Below are positions 25,880 through 33,924 of a DNA stretch of 64,000 bases, in pieces. The notes below the pieces were generated by a model. The model had not been told where the DNA came from. It worked only from the letters and a program-made list of their open reading frames with translations, and ran no database searches. Position 1 is the stretch's first letter; each line of letters starts with the position of its first letter. The translations under genes and the position numbers were made by a program. The stretch comes from Turneriella parva DSM 21527 (lineage in GTDB: Bacteria; Spirochaetota; Leptospiria; Turneriellales; Turneriellaceae). The stretch spans positions 1,364,001-1,428,000 of the forward strand of contig NC_018020.1 in NCBI RefSeq assembly GCF_000266885.1. Reading direction: 5' to 3'.

Positions 25880-26809
25880 TCAGCACATTGGCTTTTTGCC
25901 CTGCTTCGAGTCTTTCACAAAAGCGGGCAGCATGTACCGCGGAATCAGAGTCTTGAGTTCGCTGTAAATGCGCATTGCTTCTGCATCGGTCACCTCGAAG
26001 TGAGCGGAGCCGGTGACGCGATCGAGTTGATGCAGATAATAGGGCTGAATTCCGGCGTGGTGAAGAGCATCGCAAAGAGCGGCTAGACTTGTGGCATTGT
26101 CGTTGACTTCGCGCAGCAAAACCGATTGTGAATAACAGGCAATACCCAACGCACGCAGATTCTGAACGGCGGCGCGCGCCGAGTCGCTGATTTCAGCCGA
26201 CGTGTTGATGTGCAGCACAAATGCAATCGTCTTCTGCTTAAAGTTGCCGATTAGTTCTGCAAGGGCGTCGAGATAACGCTGGCTTAAGAGCCCTGGTGAT
26301 GTGGTGAGTGCGCGCGTGTGCAGGCGCAAATACCGCACCGAATCGATTTGCAAGAATGTCTGCGCTCGGGCAAGAAAGTCAGACGGGGTTAACATGAGAG
26401 GGTCACCGCCTGAAAAAATGATTTCGTTGATGGCATTGTTGCGGCGCAGGTAATCTGCGATGAGGTCGAGCGCAGTGGGCTGGTGACCTTCAGAGAGCAA
26501 AGTCTTGCGCTTGCGGGTGCAATAGCGGCAATATACCGGGCACTCATCTGTCGTGAGATAGAGCAGCTTGTTCGGGTATTTATGTATGACATCGGCAAAA
26601 GGGTGTATATCGCTGTCATCTTCGCTCAGTGGGTCGTCAGAATACCCGGGCGCATCGACAAGCTCGCGTACATCGGGCGTGAATTGTCTCAAGAGCGCTG
26701 CTGAATCCAGGTCATTGAGAGTAGCGGCGTGTTTTTTGATATGAGGAGCGATACGCGTTCTAAAACGGCGCGAGAGTTCTTGGGTAGACGCAGCTTCGGG
26801 CGCGGTCAT
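25880..26809 (-). CDS. KamA/EpmB-family radical SAM aminomutase
   Basis: A 309-residue radical SAM enzyme with the cluster-binding motif CPVYCRYCTRKRK near residue 90 and the family motifs NEIIFSGGDPLML, LRLHTRALTTSP, and YYLHQLDRVTGSAHFEV. Its short length and lack of the long C-terminal zinc region of true lysine 2,3-aminomutases suggest EpmB, which converts lysine to beta-lysine for elongation factor P. The end of the protein (KDSKQGKKPMC) contains candidate lysines for pyridoxal phosphate. epmA and efp are not nearby. Its start overlaps the stop of the signal-peptidase-like gene by one base. Confidence 0.88.
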   Translation of the reverse strand: MTAPEAASTQELSRRFRTRIAPHIKKHAATLNDLDSAALLRQFTPDVRELVDAPGYSDDPLSEDDSDIHPFADVIHKYPNKLLYLTTDECPVYCRYCTRKRKTLLSEGHQPTALDLIADYLRRNNAINEIIFSGGDPLMLTPSDFLARAQTFLQIDSVRYLRLHTRALTTSPGLLSQRYLDALAELIGNFKQKTIAFVLHINTSAEISDSARAAVQNLRALGIACYSQSVLLREVNDNATSLAALCDALHHAGIQPYYLHQLDRVTGSAHFEVTDAEAMRIYSELKTLIPRYMLPAFVKDSKQGKKPMC

Positions 26810-27351
26810 TAGAACAGTAAGAGCGGCTTGAATACCTTCGCCACAATCTGGTTACGCGAAAAGATACCATGAGCGCGCGAATCATTTGTGTTTAAGTGAT
26901 TGTCGTTCATGCAAAAGATAAAGTTCGGGCGCACTTCTGTTTCAGGCATTTCATAACTCAAATCGCGCGCATCGCTGGTCCGGGGCAAAAGATCGCGCGC
27001 GACTGAGCCGTTGATCTTGAGTTTGCCCTGTGCTATCTGAACGCGGTCGCCGTCTGCAGCCACGATGCGGCAGAGCAGTTCAACATCGGCGCGCGCAGAT
27101 TTGATGAGCACGACATCGCCGCTCACGGGCGTCGACAGCCGTGAATAAACAAAGTAGCGCCGGTCTCCCGGCTTAATTTCGGGCGACATTGCGTCGCTGG
27201 TGACACTCAACGGATAGAAAAACAGTTGGCGCAAGATAAGTTGAATCAAGACTGCAACCGTAACGACGATTAGTGATGCGAGCAGAAGACCACGCCATTT
27301 TTTATTCGAGCCTTTGCCCGATGCCCGATAATGTTCGGCTTTGCGAATCAC
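26809..27351 (-). CDS. Signal peptidase I homologue lacking catalytic Ser and Lys
   Basis: A 180-residue type II membrane protein with one helix (about residues 20-45) and the S26 peptidase fold. The box that normally reads S-x-S-M-x-P-T reads TSDAMSPEI, so the nucleophilic Ser is Ala. The box normally containing Lys (Y-V-K-R-I-I-G-L-P-G-D) reads LLCRIVAADGD, so the general base is Cys. The structural motifs SGDVVLIK, GKLKING and DNHLNTNDSRAHG are conserved. Loss of both catalytic residues with an intact fold suggests a non-proteolytic role such as regulation or binding of pre-proteins. It is coupled to the KamA-family gene. Confidence 0.85.
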   Translation of the reverse strand: MIRKAEHYRASGKGSNKKWRGLLLASLIVVTVAVLIQLILRQLFFYPLSVTSDAMSPEIKPGDRRYFVYSRLSTPVSGDVVLIKSARADVELLCRIVAADGDRVQIAQGKLKINGSVARDLLPRTSDARDLSYEMPETEVRPNFIFCMNDNHLNTNDSRAHGIFSRNQIVAKVFKPLLLF

Positions 27352-27436
27352 CTGCGGGAAATACGGTATTTCAGGCTGCGCGTCAAATCTTTAGCCGTCG
27401 CCCATGCGGCAGGGTTCGCGGAATCGGCAGGTAAGA

Positions 27437-28339
27437 ATGCCAGGCAAAATCTCTCTAAATCTTGGGGGTGGCGCCGCGCGGGGGTTCGCACACGTGGGTG
27501 CAATTCGCGCACTGGTCGAGAACGATATACATTTCGATCTGCTGGTGGGCATCTCAATGGGTTCAATCGTCGGCGGTATCTACAGCGTGATGCCCGATGT
27601 CGACTTTCTCGAAAAGCGGCTGAAGCAGCTCGTGGCATTCGAAGCGTTCAAGAACTCCGTGGTGGGCACCTGGACTACAAATCAAGATCCGAATTCCAAA
27701 GGTTTTGTGCATCGTGCGCAAAAGCTTTTCGCCGGTACGAATATCTTGCGGCGAATCTTCACCGCCCCGGGTGTTCTTACTCCTTCAGATGTGCAGAGCG
27801 TTATGTACCCGTTTATCGCCGACGTTACGTTTAACGCGACGGCAATACCCTTTGCCACCGCCGCTGTCAATATTCGCAACGGTGAGCTGCGCGTCTTTCA
27901 GGGTTCAGACCGGCTGCGCGATGCAGTCATCGCATCGGCTTCGATGCCGCTGATATTTCCCCCTGAGCGCATCGGCAAAGAGTGGTATGTCGACGGCGGG
28001 GTTCTCGACAAACTCGGCATCGAGACGGCTGAGCGTTTGGGTGCGACGAGGTTCATCGTGGTCGATGTGTCAGACGAAAAATTACCCGACAATATTCCGC
28101 GCAGCGGATTCGATGTGATGCTCAAGACAGAAGAAATCGCGTCTGAGCACCGGCGTATAATACAGCTGCAGAAGGCCAATCTGGTTGTGCGCCCGATTCG
28201 CGGCAACTACCACTGGGCCGATTATTCGGCCGCCGATGAATTCATCGCTATGGGTTATGAGGCAACAATGGAACAGATCGGCGAGATCAGGTCGATAGCA
28301 GCGAATCGCCGCCTTTTCGGTTTTCTCTCGCGCTCCTGA
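27437..28339 (+). CDS. Patatin-like phospholipase
   Basis: A 300-residue RssA-type patatin. The oxyanion motif GGGAARGFAHVG, the nucleophile motif GISMGS and the catalytic Asp in VDGGV are all present, so the Ser-Asp dyad is complete. Such enzymes hydrolyse acyl esters of phospholipids. The start at 27437 follows an AGGTAAG-like ribosome site and gives the family's N-terminus (KISLNLGGG). The C-terminal end (DYSAADEFIAMGYEATMEQIGEI) matches RssA proteins. It is divergent from the signal-peptidase-like gene. Confidence 0.93.
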   Translation: MPGKISLNLGGGAARGFAHVGAIRALVENDIHFDLLVGISMGSIVGGIYSVMPDVDFLEKRLKQLVAFEAFKNSVVGTWTTNQDPNSKGFVHRAQKLFAGTNILRRIFTAPGVLTPSDVQSVMYPFIADVTFNATAIPFATAAVNIRNGELRVFQGSDRLRDAVIASASMPLIFPPERIGKEWYVDGGVLDKLGIETAERLGATRFIVVDVSDEKLPDNIPRSGFDVMLKTEEIASEHRRIIQLQKANLVVRPIRGNYHWADYSAADEFIAMGYEATMEQIGEIRSIAANRRLFGFLSRS

Positions 28340-28409
28340 CCGTTTTGGCCCTGGGCAGGCCGTTTTTCAAATGTGTTTGCCTTGCCGTTTCACACTTTCA
28401 TCGAGCCAA

Positions 28410-29450
28410 ATGCTTTCGCTATTCAAGAAAAAAGAAAAACCCACATTCACTGCGGTGATACAGAGTATGGGCAAGACAGTGACGGTGAAACACCGCCAAA
28501 CCCTGCTCGAGGCCGCACTCGAAGCCGGTTTAGATTATCCTTTCAGCTGTGGCGCAGGCAGCTGCACGACCTGCAAGACAAAACTCATTCAGGGTGAATA
28601 TAAAGACCTTTCAGATATGTCGCTGGTCTTGACCGAAGATGATCTGAAGAAGGGTTATATTCTCGCCTGTCAGGCGATACCCAAGTCTGACCTGATCGTC
28701 ACGCTTGAACCCGATGAGTCAAAGGAATATTCGGGTGAAGTCAGCGGTTACCGTAAACTCACGCACGACATCATCGAAATCAAGATCAAACTCAGCGAGA
28801 AGCTGCGGTATACCGCCGGCCAATACGCCGATCTGGCCGTTGCAGGTGTGAAGGGTTCAAGATCATATTCATTCGCCAGTGCGCCAGGGGCGGGCGGTGG
28901 CAATGTTGAGGTCGCGTTTCACCTAAGGCTCGTGCCAAACGGTGAAATGACCACGTGGTTTCACGAGAAAGACCGCACCGGTGAAAAAGTGAAGCTGCGC
29001 GGCCCGCGCGGCACGTTCGGCTGGCGCGAAGAGAAGAGTAACCTGCTGTGCATTGCGGGTGGCAGCGGCATGGCACCGATTCGCGCGATGCTCGAAGACG
29101 CGGCCCAGAAGAAAATGACCAAGCGTATCGTCTATCTATTCGGAGCGCGTACACAAAAAGACCTGTATGCCCTCGAAGACATGGAGAAGATCAAAAAGCA
29201 ACTCGGCGCAAATTTTGAGTTCGTGCCGGTTCTTTCTCACGAAGACGCCGGCTCAAACTGGAAGGGCGCGCGTGGCCTTGTAACAGAATACATAGGCAAA
29301 CAAAAGCTCGACTTTGCCGACACGGCTGCATTTCTCTGCGGCCCGCCAGGCATGATCGATGCCGCGATTGTGTCGCTGGCAGAAAACGGTATTGGCAAAA
29401 ACGATATCTTCTTCGACAAGTTCACCGACAAGAGTCACGTGAACAAATAA
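28410..29450 (+). CDS. 2Fe-2S ferredoxin/flavin reductase fusion protein
   Basis: A 346-residue electron-transfer protein. The N-terminal 90 residues are a plant-type 2Fe-2S ferredoxin domain (CGAGSCTTCK and a later C in LACQ). The rest is a ferredoxin-NADP reductase-type module: FAD-binding RSYSFASAP and NAD-binding GGSGMAPIRAML, then CGPPGMIDAA. The order matches reductases of oxygenases and of deoxysugar dehydrases (class IB type). The electron acceptor is unknown; no oxygenase lies nearby. The ATG at 28410 was chosen because it starts just ahead of the ferredoxin fold. Confidence 0.9.
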   Translation: MLSLFKKKEKPTFTAVIQSMGKTVTVKHRQTLLEAALEAGLDYPFSCGAGSCTTCKTKLIQGEYKDLSDMSLVLTEDDLKKGYILACQAIPKSDLIVTLEPDESKEYSGEVSGYRKLTHDIIEIKIKLSEKLRYTAGQYADLAVAGVKGSRSYSFASAPGAGGGNVEVAFHLRLVPNGEMTTWFHEKDRTGEKVKLRGPRGTFGWREEKSNLLCIAGGSGMAPIRAMLEDAAQKKMTKRIVYLFGARTQKDLYALEDMEKIKKQLGANFEFVPVLSHEDAGSNWKGARGLVTEYIGKQKLDFADTAAFLCGPPGMIDAAIVSLAENGIGKNDIFFDKFTDKSHVNK

Positions 29451-29482
29451 CTGACAGGTTTCTGAAAAGTAGCCTGTCAGTT
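29449..29482. terminator. Inverted repeat at convergent gene ends
   Basis: AACTGACAGG and CCTGTCAGTT pair across a 14-base loop between the reductase gene (plus) and the nuclease-like gene (minus), overlapping the end of both. A bidirectional terminator is likely; U-tracts are weak. Confidence 0.55.
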
Positions 29483-30166
29483 GCTTAATTCGGTGCGCAG
29501 TTCGTCTCGCAGGCGGGCTGCCTCTTCGTAATTCTCGCGGCCCAGTGCGGTCTTGAGCATTTGCTGCAAGACCTCGCTGCGTGAAAGAAATTTCACTTTC
29601 TCAAGGGTTGTCTCTTTAGTCTCTTTTGGGCTCTTCTTCTTTTTTTCGCCAAACTCTTCGAGAATCGCCTCGAAAAAGTCGTCTCTATCATCGGCGGTCA
29701 AGAACTCGTCGATGCTGCCTTCGCTTGCCGTGCGCAGCGCATCAGCATCGGCTTCGCGCAGCGTCGTCGGGTCAATGGCGGTGCGATCGTAGACATGCTC
29801 AGCGACGTAAATGGGCGACTTAAAACGAACTGCCAGGGCAATAGCGTCAGAGGGGCGTGCATCGAGCTCGAGCAGATTATTCTCAAAATGCGACCCAGTG
29901 ACATAAACACGCGCGAAGAACGTGCCGTTATGAAAGTCGTTAATGAAGACTTTAGTCAGCGAACCACCCGCAGCTTCGATAACCGAGCGCAGAAGATCGG
30001 CCCCCACAGGGCGCTCCAGTTTGTCGTTCTGCAGAACAGTTGAAATTGCGTACGCTTCAGACGGGCCGATAAAAATTGGTATAATTTTGTCTTTAAATTC
30101 GGGCGTCACAACGGCGGCATACCCCATAGGGGTGATGGCAATCTCGCGGACGGCAGCGGGCATCAT
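29477..30166 (-). CDS. Bifunctional nuclease (DUF151) family protein with UVR motif
   Basis: A 229-residue cytosolic protein. Residues about 1-140 form the DUF151/BFN domain (IPIFIGPSEAYAISTVL, VFINDFHNGTFFARVYV, LDARPSDAIALAVRFKSPIYVAEHV). A charged linker follows with a run of Lys and Glu, and the C-terminus carries a UVR motif (LQQMLKTALGRENYEEAARLRDEL) as in UvrB, UvrC and ClpC partners. BFN proteins have been given nuclease activity in plants and their bacterial relatives are little studied. It is divergent from hemY. Confidence 0.9.
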   Translation of the reverse strand: MMPAAVREIAITPMGYAAVVTPEFKDKIIPIFIGPSEAYAISTVLQNDKLERPVGADLLRSVIEAAGGSLTKVFINDFHNGTFFARVYVTGSHFENNLLELDARPSDAIALAVRFKSPIYVAEHVYDRTAIDPTTLREADADALRTASEGSIDEFLTADDRDDFFEAILEEFGEKKKKSPKETKETTLEKVKFLSRSEVLQQMLKTALGRENYEEAARLRDELRTELSN

Positions 30167-30262
30167 GCTTGAAACCTCGAAATAAATATGTTTCTGTAAA
30201 GCTATTTTTGCTTTTTCATGGCTTTTTAATTGTCAGGCTATGCAAAAAACCGAGGCACACTA

Positions 30263-31621
30263 ATGCAACGAATCGCTGTGGTGGGTGCCGGTATCTCGGG
30301 TCTCAGCCATGCCTATTACCTCAAGAAGAAGTTTCCACAGGCGCACGTGGCACTCTTCAACGGGCAAAAACCGGGAGGCAATATCGCCACCGAGCAGCAC
30401 GAGGGTGCGACGCTCGAGCCAGGCCCTGATTCGTATCTCGATCGCAGCGGGCTTTTTAACCAGCTGATAACCGAGCTCGATATTAAAGACAAGTTGCTTT
30501 TCGAAGACAAGAAGAGTGCGAAGCGTTACATTCTTAAAGACGGTTATTTGGTAGCAGCTCCGAAATCACCGGGGGGATTCATAACGACATCGTTATTGTT
30601 CTTTCCTGAAAAAATCCGCATTTTTCTGGCGATGCGCCGCAAATTCTCCCTGTGGCCAACGATTACGCTTTTCGATGCTGCCCGCAATGTCCTGGGCTTT
30701 AGTGCAGCGGAATACCTTGCCTCACCTTTTGCCCGCGGCGTTTATGGCAGCGAAGCAGAAGACCTGGAGTTTTCATCGGTGTTTCCGCAGCTCTTTGGTA
30801 AGATAGTGGCGGCGCCGCGCCTCAAGAATGCACTCAAAGAATATATGCTCGAGCGCAAGAATTTCTGGCAGGGCGAACTCGGTGAGGTTAAGTTCGAAAA
30901 GGGTATCTACTGCTTTAAGGGCGGCATGGTCACCTGGGTTGACGCCTTCGTCAAAAAGCTGCAGGCTATGGGTGTAGAGTTAGTCAACGAGAAGATAGCG
31001 CGCGTGCAGACTGCCTCAGGGGGCCAGCTGCAGCTCAGCTCTAAATCCCGCCAGTTTGATGCATTTGACCACATCGTCTCGACGATTGGTACAGCCGATG
31101 TTGCCTATGTGCTCAGAGACTTCGACAAAGAACTGGCGAAAAAGGTAGCCGAGCTCAAGCATTCGCCGATCAATGTCGTCTATTCGGGCTACAATCGCAA
31201 AGAGTTCTCATACGCTGGTTATGGCTTTCTCGTGCCGCGCAAAGAACGGGCTTCGATTCTAGGTTCGATATTCGCAAGCAATGTTTTTCCCGGGCGCGCA
31301 CCCGACGATATTTTTCTCACCAAGACGATGATCTCGGGCGAGAGCGATCTCTTCAAAGATGCGGAGTTGGCATCTTTGGCTGAAGAGTCTCTGGCGCGTG
31401 TCATGAAGGTTCGTGCCAAACCGAAATGGAGCCGGGTTTTCAGGCATACACCCGGCATTCCGCGTTATGCCCCGGGTTATGGCGAGTGGAAACGCGACGT
31501 CATGGCGCTAAAAGAAAAACACCCGAACCTGCACCTCGCAGGCTGGGCGTTTTCGGGAATTGGTTTGGCAGACCAGCTGGAATCTGGCTACCTGCACGCG
31601 AGGTCAATCGCCACAAAATGA
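30263..31621 (+). CDS. hemY: Protoporphyrinogen oxidase (HemY type)
   Basis: A 452-residue FAD-dependent oxidase for the penultimate step of heme synthesis. The dinucleotide motif VVGAGISGLSHAYYLK opens the protein, followed by the GGNI and EPGPDSYLD motifs of this family and a C-terminal FAD-binding stretch LHLAGWAFSGIGLADQLESGY. The ATG at 30263 fits the family's N-terminus. Its stop overlaps the lipA start (ATGA), so they are coupled. The heme made here would serve the oxidase genes in this window. Confidence 0.93.
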   Translation: MQRIAVVGAGISGLSHAYYLKKKFPQAHVALFNGQKPGGNIATEQHEGATLEPGPDSYLDRSGLFNQLITELDIKDKLLFEDKKSAKRYILKDGYLVAAPKSPGGFITTSLLFFPEKIRIFLAMRRKFSLWPTITLFDAARNVLGFSAAEYLASPFARGVYGSEAEDLEFSSVFPQLFGKIVAAPRLKNALKEYMLERKNFWQGELGEVKFEKGIYCFKGGMVTWVDAFVKKLQAMGVELVNEKIARVQTASGGQLQLSSKSRQFDAFDHIVSTIGTADVAYVLRDFDKELAKKVAELKHSPINVVYSGYNRKEFSYAGYGFLVPRKERASILGSIFASNVFPGRAPDDIFLTKTMISGESDLFKDAELASLAEESLARVMKVRAKPKWSRVFRHTPGIPRYAPGYGEWKRDVMALKEKHPNLHLAGWAFSGIGLADQLESGYLHARSIATK

Positions 31622-32505
31622 GCGCAACCGCCGAAGCACCCAAGAAAACAACCAAACGCATTCCGTGGAGCTTCGATAATGAAACGCAGCTCTTGCAATA
31701 CCAGAATGTGCACACGGTATGCGAAGAGTCGCGTTGCCCAAATCGGCACGAATGTTCGTCGCTCGGTATTGCGACCTTTCTGATCGGCGGCCGCGAATGC
31801 ACGCGCGCATGTAAATTCTGTCACATCGCAACGGCGAAGCCAGTGCCGCTCGCGACCATCGCCGAGAAAGAGCACGACGATATTCTTCGCGCAGCGATCG
31901 CCGGCAAATATGATTATCTTGTCATCACTTCGGTGGCGCGCGACGACGATGAGGCAGGGCTCGCAGCTCACTTTGCGCGCATCACGCGCAGTCTCAGGGC
32001 CGAGGGCATTACCGTAGAGTTGCTGATTCCTGACTTTCACAACCGGGCAGAGCACCTCGCGGTGATCGCCGAAGCAGGCCCCGCGGTCATCGCCCACAAT
32101 CTGGAAACAGTGGAGCGTCTGTCGCCGTCGATTCGCCCGCAGGCTGCATACGAGAGATCGCTGCAGCTTTTCAAAGACCTGAAAGCGGCCTGGCCGAAGA
32201 TTATCCGCAAGAGCGCATTCATGGTGGGGCTCGGCGAGAGCGATGGCGAAGTGCAGCAGCTTCTGAACGATATGAAATCCGCCTCTATCGATATCGTCTC
32301 AATCGGCCAATACCTGAGGCCGTCTGCCGAGCAGGCTGAGGTAGTGAAAATCTATACCGCTTCTGAGTTTGAAGAGCTCGAGCAGTCGGTCGTCGCGCGT
32401 GACTTTCTGGCGCACGAGGTTGGGCCTTTTGTCCGCAGCAGCTATATGGCGAAAGATACCCTGGCGAAGCTGAACGCCGAGCTCGCAAAGAGAGAGCATG
32501 GCTGA
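31618..32505 (+). CDS. lipA: Lipoyl synthase
   Basis: A 295-residue radical SAM enzyme that inserts two sulfurs into octanoyl groups on lipoyl domains. Both cluster motifs are present: the auxiliary cluster Cys in CEESRCPNRHEC (about residues 36-47) and the SAM cluster CTRACKFC (about 62-69). GVGLGESDGE-like MVGLGESDGEV and the closing VRSSYMA also match. The ATG at 31618 overlaps the hemY stop; a longer frame to 31426 is a shadow of hemY. It serves pyruvate dehydrogenase, whose E1 beta gene is at 47550. Confidence 0.96.
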   Translation: MSATAEAPKKTTKRIPWSFDNETQLLQYQNVHTVCEESRCPNRHECSSLGIATFLIGGRECTRACKFCHIATAKPVPLATIAEKEHDDILRAAIAGKYDYLVITSVARDDDEAGLAAHFARITRSLRAEGITVELLIPDFHNRAEHLAVIAEAGPAVIAHNLETVERLSPSIRPQAAYERSLQLFKDLKAAWPKIIRKSAFMVGLGESDGEVQQLLNDMKSASIDIVSIGQYLRPSAEQAEVVKIYTASEFEELEQSVVARDFLAHEVGPFVRSSYMAKDTLAKLNAELAKREHG

Positions 32506-33457
32506 CCGCGAGGGTCTCTACCGCGATTTTCACAACATCGATCTGTCGCACCTCAAGGCGATGGTGCGCGAGAACCGTATCGACGAGACCGTGGTTCGGC
32601 CTTTGCTGGCCTATTGGCGCCGGCGCATAGAAGACCCGAACGACGCAATCTATTCGCGCTACATGGAATATTACCTCTTTTTTGAGGCGCTGCGGGCACT
32701 TTTCTTGTCGGTGTTTGTGTACGACATGAAGACCGGCACGGTCGGTCATAGTTATGGAATTTTTCCCGCGCTGAGCCCGGCGGTTTATGCCGCTGTCTCG
32801 GCAGACACCCATTCGAACGATGCGGGCGTCATCGATTTCGAGCACAATGGCCGCAACTACTCTCTGCATTATTTGCGCAGCGGCTACCACGATCAGGAAT
32901 ACACGATTGCCGCGCTCGCCCTCAAAGACACCGCAATTACCGACAACCTGCGGCGGCTAAAGTACGTGTTTGAACGTTTTTACCTGCCTTCGGGCTTTTC
33001 GCGCGACGACCGGGTGACGCCGCTCTTTACGCATACGGAAAATCTGGTTGTCGAATGGATTACACCGACCCTCGCCAGAAAACAGCCGGTAACTTTCACG
33101 TATCTGTATTTCGAATCGCTTACCAAGTACGTGGGTCTCACGGGCGAATTTTTCGCGCAAGAGATGCTCGATGAACTGCAAAAAGATGTGCACCGCATTC
33201 TCAAAGAAACCGATCGCAGTATTGTACTGTCAACGCGTGAAATATTGATTGTGTCGCTGAACTGCGATGAAGAGGTCTTGCGCAAACGTTTTTCGCATGC
33301 TTATTTTCACGCAAAGAGTCTGTTGCTTTCGTATCAGGTAAATTTTTTCACTCTGACTTCTCCGGTTGTCGAATTGCACTCCCTGTGGAACAACATTACA
33401 GCCAACATCGCCTACACCCGTAAGGCAGGCACGCCTGCGCAGGTTTCCGCATCGTAG
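32498..33457 (+). CDS. Protein of unknown function coupled to lipA
   Basis: A 319-residue protein that starts 8 bases inside the end of lipA. There is no signal peptide and no clear membrane segment. The N-terminal half (VFVYDMKTGTVGHSYGIFPALSP, SLHYLRSGYHDQEYTIAAL) has a GAF/PAS-like alternation of strands and helices. The C-terminal half (TFTYLYFESLTKYVGLTGEFFAQEMLDELQ, REILIVSLNCDEEVLRKRFSHAY) is faintly like a GGDEF fold without the catalytic motif. This is a weak impression only, and no family is claimed. The overlap indicates co-translation with lipA. Confidence 0.7.
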   Translation: MADREGLYRDFHNIDLSHLKAMVRENRIDETVVRPLLAYWRRRIEDPNDAIYSRYMEYYLFFEALRALFLSVFVYDMKTGTVGHSYGIFPALSPAVYAAVSADTHSNDAGVIDFEHNGRNYSLHYLRSGYHDQEYTIAALALKDTAITDNLRRLKYVFERFYLPSGFSRDDRVTPLFTHTENLVVEWITPTLARKQPVTFTYLYFESLTKYVGLTGEFFAQEMLDELQKDVHRILKETDRSIVLSTREILIVSLNCDEEVLRKRFSHAYFHAKSLLLSYQVNFFTLTSPVVELHSLWNNITANIAYTRKAGTPAQVSAS

Positions 33458-33471
33458 CGGATTTTCAGCGA

Positions 33472-33924
33472 TTACGAATCGGCGAGTGATATCTGCTGAA
33501 TGTACCTGTCGATGTAGGGCAGGTCAATCGAAAGCGCGTCAAATTTCAGATTGAATATGACGAGATAGACGATTGTGTCACCCGTACGGGTGATGTAGAC
33601 AAAGCCTCCGCCCTGTTTTTTGTGAAATGAATATTGCAGCCAGCGGTGAGCGCCTTCGACCATGTCGAGTTTTGTGAGGGCTTTGGGCGAAATCTTAAAG
33701 CCTTTCGCGATTTGTTTCAGCTGAGCTGCGATCGTATTGCCGGGTTGATTGACGACTGCGTGCAAAACGACTACAGAATCTACCCGGGAAACGAGGCTCA
33801 TGACGGCGCCGAAACGCGGCGGGTTGTCTTCACGAAACTGGCTGCCGGGCAGGCGGCCCGAAATTTCTATTGCCGGCAGGGCGGTCGCGAGTGAAAAGAA
33901 TACCGCAAGCAATCGCTCAGGCAT
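33472..33924 (-). CDS. Small exported protein of unknown function
   Basis: A 150-residue protein with a short signal peptide (MPERLLAVFFSLATALPA). The mature part has a central segment VVVLHAVVNQPGNTIAAQLKQIAKGF and a strand-rich end (GGGFVYITRTGDTIVYLVIFNLKF). No family was recognised. It is the last gene of a five-gene minus-strand unit (37238 to 33472) and overlaps the preceding gene by 8 bases. Confidence 0.7.
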   Translation of the reverse strand: MPERLLAVFFSLATALPAIEISGRLPGSQFREDNPPRFGAVMSLVSRVDSVVVLHAVVNQPGNTIAAQLKQIAKGFKISPKALTKLDMVEGAHRWLQYSFHKKQGGGFVYITRTGDTIVYLVIFNLKFDALSIDLPYIDRYIQQISLADS

